From Ilyomonas limi (GTDB taxonomy: Bacteria; Bacteroidota; Bacteroidia; Chitinophagales; Chitinophagaceae): DNA of 64,000 nucleotides. The stretch covers positions 77,501-141,500 of the forward strand of contig NZ_SZQL01000004.1 of the NCBI RefSeq assembly GCF_005233845.1, written 5' to 3'. The position numbers were made by a program, and so were the translations under genes. A model generated the notes under the pieces. The model searched no databases. It had not been told where the DNA came from and saw nothing but the letters and a program-made list of their open reading frames with translations. The first letter of the stretch is position 1, and each line of letters starts with the position of its first letter. Of the stretch, positions 1 through 11,561 are shown piece after piece.

Positions 1-165
<165 letters not shown>

Positions 166-256
166 AGAGTACTGTTTAACTACTTAATGCTGTTGCTTCC
201 TTTTCTTTTAAACTTATTAATGAAGTTCTTTGCTGGTTAAGTTAGTGGCCCGTTTC

Positions 257-330
257 AGACCCGTAGCTCAGTTGGTTAGAGCGCTACACTGATAATGTAG
301 AGGTCACCAGTTCAACTCTGGTCGGGTCTA
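257..330 (+). tRNA. tRNA-Ile (anticodon GAT)
   Basis: A full cloverleaf can be drawn. The acceptor AGACCCG (257-263) pairs with CGGGTCT (323-329). There is a D arm starting GCTC, an anticodon stem CTACA/TGTAG around loop CTGATAA with anticodon GAT, and a TTCAA T-loop. The discriminator is A330 and CCA is not encoded. It lies in the 16S-23S spacer, the standard place for tRNA-Ile. Confidence 0.97.
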
Positions 331-355
331 CTTATCATACAGTAGAGTATAAAAC

Positions 356-429
356 GGGGGGTTAGCTCAGCTGGCTAGAGCATCTGCCTTGCACGCAGAG
401 GGTCATCGGTTCGACTCCGATATCCTCCA
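356..429 (+). tRNA. tRNA-Ala (anticodon TGC)
   Basis: A cloverleaf with acceptor GGGGGGT (356-362) pairing, with G-T wobbles, to ATCCTCC (422-428). The anticodon stem TCTGC/GCAGA surrounds loop CTTGCAC (anticodon TGC), and the T-loop is TTCGA. The discriminator is A429 and CCA is not encoded. It is the second spacer tRNA, 25 nt after tRNA-Ile, giving the common 16S-Ile-Ala-23S arrangement. Confidence 0.97.
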
Positions 430-552
430 CTTACTTAAGTTCTTTCAATCTTATTTTAGTAATGACCAGAAGGGTCGCTTGGATCGAATCCATAATTACT
501 ACACTGTTGTTTACGAACGAATCTTTAAATCGTTAACAACTGAAGCTCTTTG

Positions 553-577
553 ACATATTGGGAAAGCGAATTATAAA
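553..577 (+). other. Left strand of the pre-23S processing stem
   Basis: The 25-nt stretch 553-577 is the reverse complement of 3441-3468, apart from three extra bases on the right side. The two flank the 23S gene, so the transcript can fold into a long helix that closes the 23S rRNA. This is the expected substrate for RNase III-type processing. It is seen in the sequence; the processing role is inferred from the general pattern in bacterial rRNA operons. Confidence 0.8.
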
Positions 578-628
578 TTTACACATAGCAAATTAGTGGT
601 GGTAACATCACTGCAATTTCAAAATTTT

Positions 629-3431
<2,803 letters not shown>

Positions 3432-3440
3432 TTTTTTATT

Positions 3441-3468
3441 TTTATAATTCGTTTCTTTCCCAATATGT
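3441..3468 (+). other. Right strand of the pre-23S processing stem
   Basis: Reverse complement of 553-577 with a 3-nt bulge. It lies just after the mature 23S 3' end and before the 5S gene, and closes the 23S helix. Confidence 0.8.
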
Positions 3469-3504
3469 TAACTTATTAAAAGCTCCGCAAAAGCTTTACC
3501 TTTT

Positions 3505-3617
3505 TATGGTGGTTTTGCCGAGGGTGTTCACCTCTTCCCATCCCGAACAGAGCAGTTAAGCCCCTCATGGCCAATGGTACTTGGGTTTTGTCCCTGGGAG
3601 AGTAGGTAGCTGCCATA
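3505..3617 (+). rRNA. rrf: 5S ribosomal RNA
   Basis: The ends TATGG (3505-3509) and CCATA (3613-3617) pair as helix I. The body carries CACCTCTTCCCATCCCGAAC, characteristic of 5S loops B and C. The length of 113 nt is typical. It sits 73 nt after the 23S gene and directly before the operon terminator. Confidence 0.95.
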
Positions 3618-3624
3618 TTTATTT

Positions 3625-3657
3625 AAAAAGCCTCATAGTTTTTCTATGAGGCTTTTT
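3625..3657 (+). terminator. Terminator of the rRNA operon
   Basis: A 14-bp stem, AAAAAGCCTCATAG (3625-3638) with CTATGAGGCTTTTT (3644-3657), around a 5-nt loop and running into T residues, 8 nt after the 5S gene. Confidence 0.9.
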
Positions 3658-3724
3658 TGTTTATATCTGAACTTGATTGTTTCGGTTTAAACAATAAATA
3701 TAAAAATCTTGGAATGCGAAGCGT

Positions 3725-4575
3725 ATGAAAAATTCTCCTAAGCAGTTGCGTATTTATTACAATATTTTAGTGAAGTCTCTAGAGTAGCTTCCTTTTCATT
3801 TTTTTCAAAAAGTTCAAATAGATAGGATGAAAGAATTGCTTAGACTACAAAGTCAACAGACTGCACTGATGATATCTTTGAATACAAAACAAGATAATTT
3901 AATAAAATCTTTGTCGCAATAGTTTGAGACACTTCGGAATATTTATTCAGTTGGTGCATCAATGTTTAGGCATTTGTCAGATCAATTACTTCTCCAAAAA
4001 TTTGAGCCACGACATAAGGTACGAAATCAAATACAGTTCCAGCAGGATATTAATTATTTATCTACTGCAAATTAGAATTTAAAAGTTTCTACCAGGTTTT
4101 ATTTGCACAAGATGGAGATTTTACTCCTGACAAGGCAAGTTATATTAAAATCACAAGGGTAATTGACTCTATTTTAAACAGTCAATTTCAAAATCCTATT
4201 TTGACATCAAGTAATCTGTTTCATACTTGGTCAAATTTTTTTCAAACTAATCAAAGAGAATTAATTTTCATCAATTATAGTGGATTTCATCATGATATAA
4301 CAGTAGATGGATATGATAATGAGGTTGATTACTTTTAGCAAACAGCTAATAAACAATACCAAACTTTGCAGCAAATAATTAATCAGACAGAAAGTGTGAT
4401 AGCAAAGTTTGCCTCAAAAAATCCCATTAAAGTAAATTTGATTCTATCCTATTTTACACTAATTCGATTTAAAAGATTTTTTGAATTATCTCGTTCTATA
4501 AGTAATTTGTTGACTGATCTTTATTTCACATTCCGCCATACTATGTTCGCTATTATACCAATCGTCTTGTCATAA
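3725..4575 (+). pseudogene. Decayed gene of unknown function (three in-frame stops and a frameshift)
   Basis: From ATG 3725 one frame reads as natural protein (start MKNSPKQLRIYYN). It is interrupted by TAG at 3785-3787 and 3920-3922 and continues to about 4072 with QFQQDINYLSTAN. The reading then moves to the next frame (KSFYQVLFAQDGDFTPDK) and goes on past another TAG at 4336-4338 to a stop at 4573-4575. Pieced together it is about 280 residues, rich in Gln, Asn, Phe and Ile, with a hydrophobic C-terminus. I do not recognise the family. It lies alone between the rRNA terminator and the RRM gene, with no mobile-element ends visible. A real gene that has decayed is the best reading; the reconstruction across the frameshift is approximate. 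Confidence 0.6.
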
Positions 4576-4674
4576 TAACGGCTCACGATTAATGTTTGTA
4601 GGACTCATCTTTATCTTATTTGTTCAATAAGGTCTTAATGATCACGATTATTTCTTTTGAAATTGTATTACAAC

Positions 4675-4702
4675 AAAAAAGTCCGGCTCTCAAGCCAGAC
4701 TT
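4675..4702 (-). terminator. Terminator of the RRM-protein gene
   Basis: The stem AAGTCCGGCT/AGCCAGACTT (4679-4688 with 4693-4702, one mismatch) has a T run after it when read on the minus strand. It lies about 30 nt past the stop of the gene at 4733-5152. Confidence 0.75.
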
Positions 4703-4732
4703 AAACAACTATTTTGATTTGATGATTTAATA

Positions 4733-5152
4733 CTAATAACGATTATAGCCACCGCCACCTTCGCCACGATTACGGTTGTAGCCGCCACCGCCGCTGTTGC
4801 CGCCGCGATAACCTCCACCGCCACTATTGCCGCCACGGAATCCGCCGCCGCTGTTACCGCCGCCAAAGCTTTTCTTTTTGTAACCGCCGCCGCCACCTTC
4901 GCCTTGCTGGCGTGGAGCAGACTCGTTTACAATAATTTTGCGGCCAGAGATTTCAGTTTCGTTCAGATTGCTAATGGCAGTACGTGCTGCTTCATCATCG
5001 TTCATTTCTACAAAACCAAAACCTTTGCTGCGATTGTTGTTAAATTTGTCGGTAACAATTTTTGCGGAAGCTACTTCGCCGTAAGGGGCAAATAAATTGT
5101 ACAAATCATCACTGGTCATCCCCCAGTTAAGGTTTCCAACGTAAATGTTCAT
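4733..5152 (-). CDS. Glycine-rich RRM RNA-binding protein
   Basis: A 139-residue protein with one RNA-recognition motif at residues 1-80. RNP2 is IYVGNL near the N-terminus and RNP1 is KGFGFVEM near residue 45, so the aromatic RNA-stacking residues are present. The tail (about residues 85-139) is a low-complexity Gly-rich region with repeated GGGYR/GGNSGGG units, like the RGG/GY tails of cyanobacterial and plant cold-induced RNA-binding proteins. It probably binds single-stranded RNA in the cytoplasm and may act as a chaperone in cold or stress. It is a single-gene unit with its own terminator. The 250-nt AT-rich region upstream is long enough for a regulatory 5' leader, but no specific element is recognised. 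The Gly-codon repeats also create Ala-rich ORFs in other frames; these are ignored. Confidence 0.93.
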   Translation of the reverse strand: MNIYVGNLNWGMTSDDLYNLFAPYGEVASAKIVTDKFNNNRSKGFGFVEMNDDEAARTAISNLNETEISGRKIIVNESAPRQQGEGGGGGYKKKSFGGGNSGGGFRGGNSGGGGYRGGNSGGGGYNRNRGEGGGGYNRY

Positions 5153-5355
5153 TTTGTTTATGGATAATAATTAAATAACTAAAAACAGTGTACCAAGATC
5201 CAAAAACATTTACGTCGAAACGTTCAGGGTATGGAAATAACTGTTGATTGCTTAACGAAGAAAAGTAATTAAGTTTATTTTTCCAAAATAATTTTGAGTT
5301 TATTTTTCAATTTTTTATGCAAAATCATTGTCTTACGTAGTGTGAATGCGGATGG

Positions 5356-5384
5356 TTGATTTTAAACAGCAATCATTACATTTG
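5356..5384 (+). promoter_or_regulatory. Bacteroidota-type promoter of efp
   Basis: TTG at 5356-5358, an 18-nt spacer and TACATTTG at 5377-5384 match the Bacteroidota consensus TTG-N17-20-TAnnTTTG. It lies 26 nt before the efp start. Confidence 0.65.
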
Positions 5385-5410
5385 CCGCCAATTATTTTAA
5401 AATAAAATTT

Positions 5411-5977
5411 ATGGCAACAACAGCAGACATTAGCAGAGGTATGATTTTGAAGCTGGATGGCAGTTTGTATTCTGTAGTAGAATTTGGAGAAAATAAAACT
5501 GCCCGTGCTGCGGCAAAAGTATGGGCTAAGCTAAAGGGCGTTGATAACAGCCGCACCATCGAAAAAACCTGGAACAGCGGTGAGAATATTTTTCCGGTGC
5601 GTGTAGAAAAGAAAACGTACCAGTTTTTGTATAAAGATGAGTCGGGTTACAACTTCATGGACAACGAAACCTTTGAGCAAATTACGCTGGCCGAAAACAT
5701 GATAGATGCGCCACAATTTTTGAAAGAGGGTGCCGAAGTATTTGTGTTTGTTAATACGGAAACCGAGCAACCTATTGGCGCAGAACTGCCCGAAAAAATT
5801 GCCTTGCAAATTACTTACTGTGAGCCTGGACTAAGAGGTGATACAGCTACCCGCGCGCTAAAGGCTGCAACATTAGAAACTGGTGCTAATGTACAGGTAC
5901 CACTGTTTGTGAATGAAGGAGAAATGATACGAATAAACACGAAAACCGGCGAATATGTAGAGCGCGTAAAAGAATAG
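5411..5977 (+). CDS. efp: Elongation factor P
   Basis: 188 residues, the standard EF-P length, with three domains: a KOW-like N-domain (1-65), a central OB domain (66-130) and a C-terminal OB domain (131-188) with the family signature around GLRGDTATRALKAATLETGA. EF-P binds between the ribosomal P and E sites and relieves stalling at polyproline. The odd point is the tip loop of domain I. The usual PGKG motif, whose Lys is modified in many bacteria, is replaced by TARA (residues 30-33). This places Arg32 at the tip, in the sequence ENKTARAAAKVW. Arg at this place is otherwise known from EF-Ps that are rhamnosylated by EarP. No modification gene is seen nearby. The gene is monocistronic with a good promoter. 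The function is certain at family level; the modification state is unknown. Confidence 0.95.
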   Translation: MATTADISRGMILKLDGSLYSVVEFGENKTARAAAKVWAKLKGVDNSRTIEKTWNSGENIFPVRVEKKTYQFLYKDESGYNFMDNETFEQITLAENMIDAPQFLKEGAEVFVFVNTETEQPIGAELPEKIALQITYCEPGLRGDTATRALKAATLETGANVQVPLFVNEGEMIRINTKTGEYVERVKE

Positions 5978-6140
5978 ATATAACTTTACCTTCATTAATA
6001 AAGTAATCATTACAGAATAGGGCACGTGCTATATGGCAGATACATTGTTTTCTATTTGCTTTATAAAAAAAGGTTTACTTTTCCATTCTTTTAAGTAGCT
6101 TTTACCGCCATATCATTGAAATCATCAAACCATTTGCTAT

Positions 6141-6638
6141 ATGGATTTTAAACAGATTCAGGAACTCATTAAGATCGTTAACCGGAGTAATATTGGCGAA
6201 CTGTGCATTGAACAAAACGATTTTAAAATTACTATTAAACAAAAAGAAGAACACCAGGTACAAACAATTGTAGCAGCGCCGCAGCCAATGGCAATACCCC
6301 AGCAGCAAACGATCGTACCAGCGCCTATGCCGCCAACACCCACCTCTATGGATGCTGCTGCAGCTGCAGATCAGCCTGCTTCTACCAAAACAGATAATTA
6401 CATTACGATTAAGAGTCCGATGATTGGTACTTTTTATCGTCGTCCGTCGCCCGACAAACCGATTTTTGCAGAGATAGGGGATGAGATAACGCCGGGCAAA
6501 GTGGTTTGTATTATCGAAGCTATGAAGCTGTTCAACGAAATTGAAAGTGAGGTAAGTGGTAAAATTGTGAAGATATTGGTAGAAGATGCCAGCCCGGTTG
6601 AATATGATCAGCCCCTGTTTTTAGTAGAGCCTTCTTAA
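6141..6638 (+). CDS. accB: Biotin carboxyl carrier protein of acetyl-CoA carboxylase
   Basis: 165 residues. There is an N-terminal helix region (1-35), a Pro/Ala-rich linker (about 45-85) and a C-terminal biotinyl domain (about 88-165). The biotinylation motif is EAMKLFNEIE, with the acceptor Lys at residue 129. It carries CO2 from biotin carboxylase to the carboxyltransferase in malonyl-CoA synthesis, the first step of fatty-acid synthesis. accC follows 102 nt downstream on the same strand, so the two very probably form an operon. No accA or accD is in the window; these are usually elsewhere in Bacteroidota. Confidence 0.96.
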   Translation: MDFKQIQELIKIVNRSNIGELCIEQNDFKITIKQKEEHQVQTIVAAPQPMAIPQQQTIVPAPMPPTPTSMDAAAAADQPASTKTDNYITIKSPMIGTFYRRPSPDKPIFAEIGDEITPGKVVCIIEAMKLFNEIESEVSGKIVKILVEDASPVEYDQPLFLVEPS

Positions 6639-6740
6639 ATGCAAAGAAGGCAATTTTGTATATGGAAGTGACAGATTGTAAATTGCCTTTATATTATGAC
6701 TCTTTTATTTTCAAAATTTTATTTCTCAAATTAACTATAA

Positions 6741-8081
6741 GTGTTTAATAAGATACTCGTAGCCAACCGCGGTGAAATAGCCTTGCGTGTTATTCGCACC
6801 TGCCGCGAGATGGGCATAAAAACGGTAGCTGTTTATTCTACTGCCGATAAAGACAGCCTTCATGTACGCTTTGCAGATGAAGCCGTGTGTATAGGCAAGC
6901 CGCAAAGCAGCGAGTCGTACCTGAATATTCCGCATATTATGGCAGCGGCAGAAATAACCAATGCCGATGCTATTCATCCGGGGTATGGATTTCTTGCAGA
7001 GAATGCTAAATTCTCTAAAATATGCGAAGACCATGGCATTAAGTTCATTGGACCTACCGGGGAAATGATAAGCAGCATGGGCGATAAAATAACGGCTAAA
7101 GAAACCATGATAAAAGCAGGTGTGCCTGTAGTACCCGGTAGTGGTGGCTTGCTCGAAAGCCTGGAGCAGGCAAAGTATTTAGCTAAGAATGAAGTAGGAT
7201 ATCCGGTGATCTTAAAAGCTACTGCCGGTGGTGGTGGTAAGGGTATGCGTGTAGTGTGGGAAGAAAGGGAACTGGAGCGGGCGTACGACACAGCCAAAGC
7301 CGAAGCGGCAGCCGCGTTCAAGAACGATGGCATCTACATGGAAAAATTTGTAGAGGAGCCGCGGCATATCGAGATTCAGGTGGCAGGCGACCAGTATGGT
7401 ACCGTTTGCCATTTAAGCGAGCGTGATTGCTCCATACAACGCCGGCATCAGAAACTGGTAGAAGAGAGCCCTTCGCCGTTTATGACACCAGAACTGCGGC
7501 AAGAAATGGGCGCTGCCGCCATTAAAGCAGCAAGTGCAATTAATTATGAGAGTGTGGGCACTGTTGAATTTCTGGTAGATAAGCACCGCAACTTTTATTT
7601 TATGGAAATGAATACCCGCATACAGGTAGAACACTGTGTAACTGAAGAGGTAATCAACTTCGATCTGATAAAGGAACAAATAAAGATTGCAATGGGTGAG
7701 CGGATTTCGGGCAGAAACTACGAACCACAGGGACATGCTATTGAGTGCCGCATTAATGCCGAAGACCCGTACAACGATTTTCGCCCTTCACCCGGCAGAA
7801 TAACGGTGCTGCATACGCCTGGCGGTCATGGCGTGCGGGTAGATAGCCATGTTTATACCGGCTATGTTATTCCGCCGTATTACGATTCAATGATTGGTAA
7901 ATTAATTACCACAGCGCGTACCCGCGAAGAAGCCATAGATACAATGTACCGTGCATTAACAGAGTATGTGATAGAAGGCGTAAAAACCACTATTCCTTTT
8001 CACTTACAATTGATGCAAAATGAAGATTTCCGCAGGGGCAACTTTACTACCAAGTTCTTAGAAACTTTTAAAATGCAGTAA
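6741..8081 (+). CDS. accC: Biotin carboxylase subunit of acetyl-CoA carboxylase
   Basis: 446 residues, the normal AccC length. The order is the N-terminal biotin-carboxylase fold ([15 protein letters not shown] at the very start), an ATP-grasp domain with the glycine-rich loop [10 protein letters not shown] near residue 165, the catalytic region [11 protein letters not shown] and the C-terminal biotin-carboxylase domain. It carboxylates the biotin on AccB using ATP and bicarbonate. The start is GTG at 6741; no in-frame ATG fits, and the [13 protein letters not shown] sequence begins directly after it. It is the second gene of the accBC operon, closed by a perfect hairpin at 8123. Confidence 0.96.
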   Translation: MFNKILVANRGEIALRVIRTCREMGIKTVAVYSTADKDSLHVRFADEAVCIGKPQSSESYLNIPHIMAAAEITNADAIHPGYGFLAENAKFSKICEDHGIKFIGPTGEMISSMGDKITAKETMIKAGVPVVPGSGGLLESLEQAKYLAKNEVGYPVILKATAGGGGKGMRVVWEERELERAYDTAKAEAAAAFKNDGIYMEKFVEEPRHIEIQVAGDQYGTVCHLSERDCSIQRRHQKLVEESPSPFMTPELRQEMGAAAIKAASAINYESVGTVEFLVDKHRNFYFMEMNTRIQVEHCVTEEVINFDLIKEQIKIAMGERISGRNYEPQGHAIECRINAEDPYNDFRPSPGRITVLHTPGGHGVRVDSHVYTGYVIPPYYDSMIGKLITTARTREEAIDTMYRALTEYVIEGVKTTIPFHLQLMQNEDFRRGNFTTKFLETFKMQ

Positions 8082-8122
8082 TCCGCTTTTGCAGTAGCAG
8101 TAATATTTAATTTCTTCTAAAT

Positions 8123-8156
8123 AAAAAACGCTTTTTGCCGGCAAAAAGCGTTTTTT
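8123..8156 (+). terminator. Terminator of accBC
   Basis: A perfect palindrome, AAAAAACGCTTTTTGCC followed by its complement, ending in six T residues, 41 nt after the accC stop. Confidence 0.9.
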
Positions 8157-8479
8157 ATTTAAATACTTGCATAGGATTTGCACAATTGATTATTTGTACG
8201 ATAAGGTTATTTTTAAATAGTTTAAAGTATCAGGTGGAAATTTGAAGTGCACGATAGTGTAAAAGCTAATCAAAGCACTACTGCTAAGCGCATAAGAAGG
8301 AGGCTTCTGGAGGCGTTTTTCACAACTACTTTTAAATATATGCCGGTATTAAATAGTCTTAATTAAAAAACAAAACCATTAATAATCAGGTGTATGCTAT
8401 AGTAAAAATTTTCTTTTGCCGCTTAACAAAATTCCTTGTTAATTACAAATACGCTTGCAGCGGCTCTTTTATTTTCAAT
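8157..8479. other. Intergenic region without recognised genes
   Basis: About 320 nt of AT-rich DNA between the accBC terminator and the protease promoter. No ORF with coding character, no tRNA and no clear hairpin is seen. Confidence 0.5.
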
Positions 8480-8487
8480 TAATTTTG
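8480..8487 (+). promoter_or_regulatory. Probable -7 element of the Prc-protease gene
   Basis: TAATTTTG matches TAnnTTTG. A TTG lies at 8455-8457, a spacing of 22 nt and so slightly long. Transcription would begin near 8494, which favours the ATG at 8518 over that at 8494. Confidence 0.4.
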
Positions 8488-8493
8488 ATACGC

Positions 8494-10671
8494 ATGTTAC
8501 AAAAAACAATAAACTTTATGATGAGTAAAAAAGTGCTGCCAATAGTAATTATTGTGTTGTTGGGCGGAATTTTATGGGCTTTCAGGAGTAGCGGAAAAAC
8601 TCCGGGAGACGATGAAAAAACAAAGCAACAGCAACTATTGGTAACCATAGGTGTAATATTGGAAAAGCGGCACTACGATCCAAAAAAGATTGATGATAGT
8701 TTTTCAAAAGAAATATTCAAGCAATATCTCAATGCGCTCGACCAGGACAAAGATTTGTTTTTGCAGACGGACATTGCTTCGTTAAGAAAATACGAAACCA
8801 CTATTGATGATGAAATTCATGGCGATATAGCATTGGAATTTTATCCGGTAGCTACGGCTTTGTATCAGCAGCGGCTGAAAGAATCACCTGCTATTTACAA
8901 AGAAATTCTCTCAAAGCCATTTGATTTTACGGTGAATGAAAAAGTACAGATGGATGCTGATAAAAACGACTATCCTGCCGATATTGCTGCCCGCAAGGAT
9001 GTATGGCGCAAGCGGTTGAAATATTATACACTCGACCGTTATGTAGACTTGCAGACACAGCGCGATAAAGCAGGTGCCAAAGACAGCTTGCGCGGTAAAA
9101 CAGATGTACAACTGGAAAAAGAGGCGCGCGAAACGGTGCTTAAAATAATGGATCGCATTTACGAGCGCCAGCAAAAAACATTTAATGAAGAAGAACAGTT
9201 TAGCGACTTCATTAATATAATTACCAATACAATGGACCCTCATACCAACTACTATCCGCCGGTTGCCAAACGCACTTTTGATGAAGAGATGGGCGGTCGC
9301 TTTTATGGTATAGGCGCATTGCTGAAAGAAGAAGACGGGCAAATAAAAATTGCCAGCGTTGTTACCGGCAGTCCAGCCTGGAAAACGGGTAAAGTACAGG
9401 CAAATGATGTAATTGTGAAAGTAGCGCAGGGTAGCAATCCGCCGGTTGATATTACTGGTTATGGTACTACCGATGCAGTAAAACTTATTCGCGGCAGCAA
9501 AAGCACCGAAGTTCGCCTAACACTTAAAAAGCCGGATGGAACACAGGTGGTAGTGCCTATTATAAGAGATGAAATAACACTCGATGAAACCTTTGCCCGC
9601 AGTGCAATCATTAACAGTGGCAGCAAAAAAATAGGTTATATATTTCTTCCGGAGTTTTATTTGGATGTAACCCGCCCCGATGGTGCACAATGCTCGCAGG
9701 ATGTTGCTAAGGAAGTGCGCAAGCTACAGGCAGAGAATGTAGATGGCATTGTGATAGACTTGCGTGGAAATCCCGGCGGCAGCCTGCCGGAAGTGGTAAA
9801 AATGGCCGGTTTGTTTATCAAATCAGGCCCAATTGTGCAGGCAAAGGATAAGGATGGTAAGCCCATCATCTGGAGTGATGATGATGAAAGTATATTGTAT
9901 AATGGGCCGTTGGCAGTGATGGTAAACGAAGGCAGTGCTTCTGCTTCCGAAATTTTTGCCGCTGCTATGCAGGATTACAAGCGTGCTATTATCGTAGGCA
10001 GTTCTTCTACGTATGGCAAAGGTACCGTGCAAAAACCAGTGCCTGTGATGTTGGGCAATTCTATGAATATGTTTACAAATGCTGCAGATGGCAGCAGTGC
10101 AGCTTTGGTGCTTACTTTTGAGAAGTTCTACCGTATTACCGGTGGTTCTACGCAACAGAAAGGCGTAACACCCGATATAATTATACCTGATGCTTACGAA
10201 TATTTTAAATTCCGTGAGAAAGACAATCCATCGGCTTTGCCCTGGGATCAGATACAAAAAACAGATTATACACCCTGGAAGCCTGAAGCTGATTTCAACC
10301 AGGTAGAAGCAGAAGCAAAGCAGCAGATCAATAGTGATTCGGCATTTATGGGCATCCGTAGAAACACGGCCTGGCTGGGTGAGAATACAGATAAGGAATA
10401 CGCTCTTAACATAGATAAGTATAAAGCACAAATGGAAACTTTGAAAAGAGTAAGTCGTGCAAATGATTCGCTCGCTAAGCTTTCACAACCATTGGATATT
10501 AAGCCGGCAGCTTCTGATGTGGACAGATACTTCAACAATCCGGACACGATCAAGGGAGAGCGCAATAAGCAGTGGCTTCAGGCATTGCAAAAGGACAGAT
10601 ATGTTGATGAAACTGTAGATATTTTAAAAGATATGATTACGTCGGCAAACAGCAATGTTGCCAAGAACTAA
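8494..10671 (+). CDS. prc: Carboxy-terminal (tail-specific) processing protease, S41 family
   Basis: 725 residues from ATG 8494; ATG 8518 is an equally good start. A hydrophobic N-terminal segment (KVLPIVIIVLLGGILWAF) acts as a membrane anchor or signal. An N-terminal Prc/Tsp helical domain follows, then a PDZ domain (about 240-330) and the S41 protease domain. The catalytic Ser is in EGSASASEIFA (near residue 483) and the catalytic Lys is in TYGKGTVQ about 30 residues later. The C-terminal domain is that of the long Tsp class. It cleaves periplasmic proteins from their C-termini and, in related bacteria, controls peptidoglycan hydrolases. It is a single gene with its own promoter and terminator. 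Earlier TTG-start extensions are not supported. Confidence 0.94.
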   Translation: MLQKTINFMMSKKVLPIVIIVLLGGILWAFRSSGKTPGDDEKTKQQQLLVTIGVILEKRHYDPKKIDDSFSKEIFKQYLNALDQDKDLFLQTDIASLRKYETTIDDEIHGDIALEFYPVATALYQQRLKESPAIYKEILSKPFDFTVNEKVQMDADKNDYPADIAARKDVWRKRLKYYTLDRYVDLQTQRDKAGAKDSLRGKTDVQLEKEARETVLKIMDRIYERQQKTFNEEEQFSDFINIITNTMDPHTNYYPPVAKRTFDEEMGGRFYGIGALLKEEDGQIKIASVVTGSPAWKTGKVQANDVIVKVAQGSNPPVDITGYGTTDAVKLIRGSKSTEVRLTLKKPDGTQVVVPIIRDEITLDETFARSAIINSGSKKIGYIFLPEFYLDVTRPDGAQCSQDVAKEVRKLQAENVDGIVIDLRGNPGGSLPEVVKMAGLFIKSGPIVQAKDKDGKPIIWSDDDESILYNGPLAVMVNEGSASASEIFAAAMQDYKRAIIVGSSSTYGKGTVQKPVPVMLGNSMNMFTNAADGSSAALVLTFEKFYRITGGSTQQKGVTPDIIIPDAYEYFKFREKDNPSALPWDQIQKTDYTPWKPEADFNQVEAEAKQQINSDSAFMGIRRNTAWLGENTDKEYALNIDKYKAQMETLKRVSRANDSLAKLSQPLDIKPAASDVDRYFNNPDTIKGERNKQWLQALQKDRYVDETVDILKDMITSANSNVAKN

Positions 10672-10690
10672 TGTTTTAGCTTGTATAATT

Positions 10691-10722
10691 AAAAAGGAAA
10701 GGCTCTCATGCCTTTCCTTTTT
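10691..10722 (+). terminator. Terminator of the Prc-protease gene
   Basis: A 12-bp stem, AAAAAGGAAAGG with CCTTTCCTTTTT, around an 8-nt loop and ending in Ts, 20 nt after the stop. Confidence 0.88.
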
Positions 10723-10959
10723 AATTTAATAGAAGGGGACGGAAAAATGAGGTTTTATAACATCGTACCCTTCATTGGTAGCAATCGCATTCACGAAACA
10801 TCACGCAGTCAGCAGCTTGCAAACTCTTCCGCTTTGACAATGCTTTTAAAAAGGCTTATGATTTTACAGTTTTAGTGTAAACGGGCTTATAATAAGCACG
10901 AAAAACATAGATGCACAAATTTTGGAATAACACTTGCAGACTCTAATAAAACTGTTACT

Positions 10960-11403
10960 ATGAAAAAAAAGCTATATGCACTTGCAGGTGGGTTAGTAGG
11001 TACCGCTGTCCTCACTGCATTGCACCAGTCTATTCGTTATGCTTTCCCCAATATAGCCCCACGTATGGATTTATTAGACCTCAATTTAATACATAAAGTA
11101 GGCGATCGTATGCATCTTGCGCTGCCACCTGATGATGAATTGTATAAAGCAACTTTTATAGGAGAAGCAGTCTGCAACACAGCTTACTACAGTCTTATTG
11201 GTGGCAACTGCCCACAAATGAAAGGTTGGTTGTTAGGCGCTGTTGCAGGAGTAAGCGCTGTTATTTTGCCGGAACATTTAGGTATAGATCCTGCCCCCAG
11301 CAATCGCACTAAGGCAACACAATACTTAACCGTTGGTTACTATGTAGCCGGAGCCTTAGCTGCCGCCGCTACCATCAAATGGCTCAATAGCCTTTCAGAC
11401 TAA
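10960..11403 (+). CDS. Small membrane protein of unknown function
   Basis: 147 residues. There are three probable hydrophobic segments: N-terminal (YALAGGLVGTAVLTALHQ), central (GWLLGAVAGVSAVILP) and C-terminal (TVGYYVAGALAAAATIKWL). The glycine-rich pattern resembles small inner-membrane proteins. The middle carries charged and His residues. I do not recognise a family and infer no function. It is a single gene with ATG start and is followed by a hairpin shared with the convergent phosphatase gene. The 230 nt upstream holds a 42-codon ORF with no clear coding character. Confidence 0.75.
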   Translation: MKKKLYALAGGLVGTAVLTALHQSIRYAFPNIAPRMDLLDLNLIHKVGDRMHLALPPDDELYKATFIGEAVCNTAYYSLIGGNCPQMKGWLLGAVAGVSAVILPEHLGIDPAPSNRTKATQYLTVGYYVAGALAAAATIKWLNSLSD

Positions 11404-11423
11404 TAAATAAGAATTTATAAATA

Positions 11424-11466
11424 AAAAAATGCTGCAGTTTTGTTTTACATAGCTGCGGCATTTTTT
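11424..11466. terminator. Probable terminator between the membrane protein and PafA-like genes
   Basis: The stem AAAAAATGCTGCAG/CTGCGGCATTTTTT (one wobble) surrounds a 15-nt loop, with A and T tracts on both sides. It could serve the plus-strand gene ending at 11403 and perhaps the minus-strand gene ending at 11562. Confidence 0.75.
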
Positions 11467-11561
11467 ATTGAAGTTATATTGCTATTGCTCTCTCTTAGTT
11501 CTTCAAGATTTATCTTATTTTCTTACCTCTCTGGAATACTACTACTTTATTCCTTTTCCAT

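Noticed and set aside
3725-4575. TAG read as an amino acid (recoded gene)
   Set aside because: efp uses TAG as a normal stop, and the region also has a frameshift, so simple decay explains it better.
4690-4896. Alanine-rich minus-strand ORF
   Set aside because: A shifted-frame reading of the Gly-codon repeats of the RRM protein gene.
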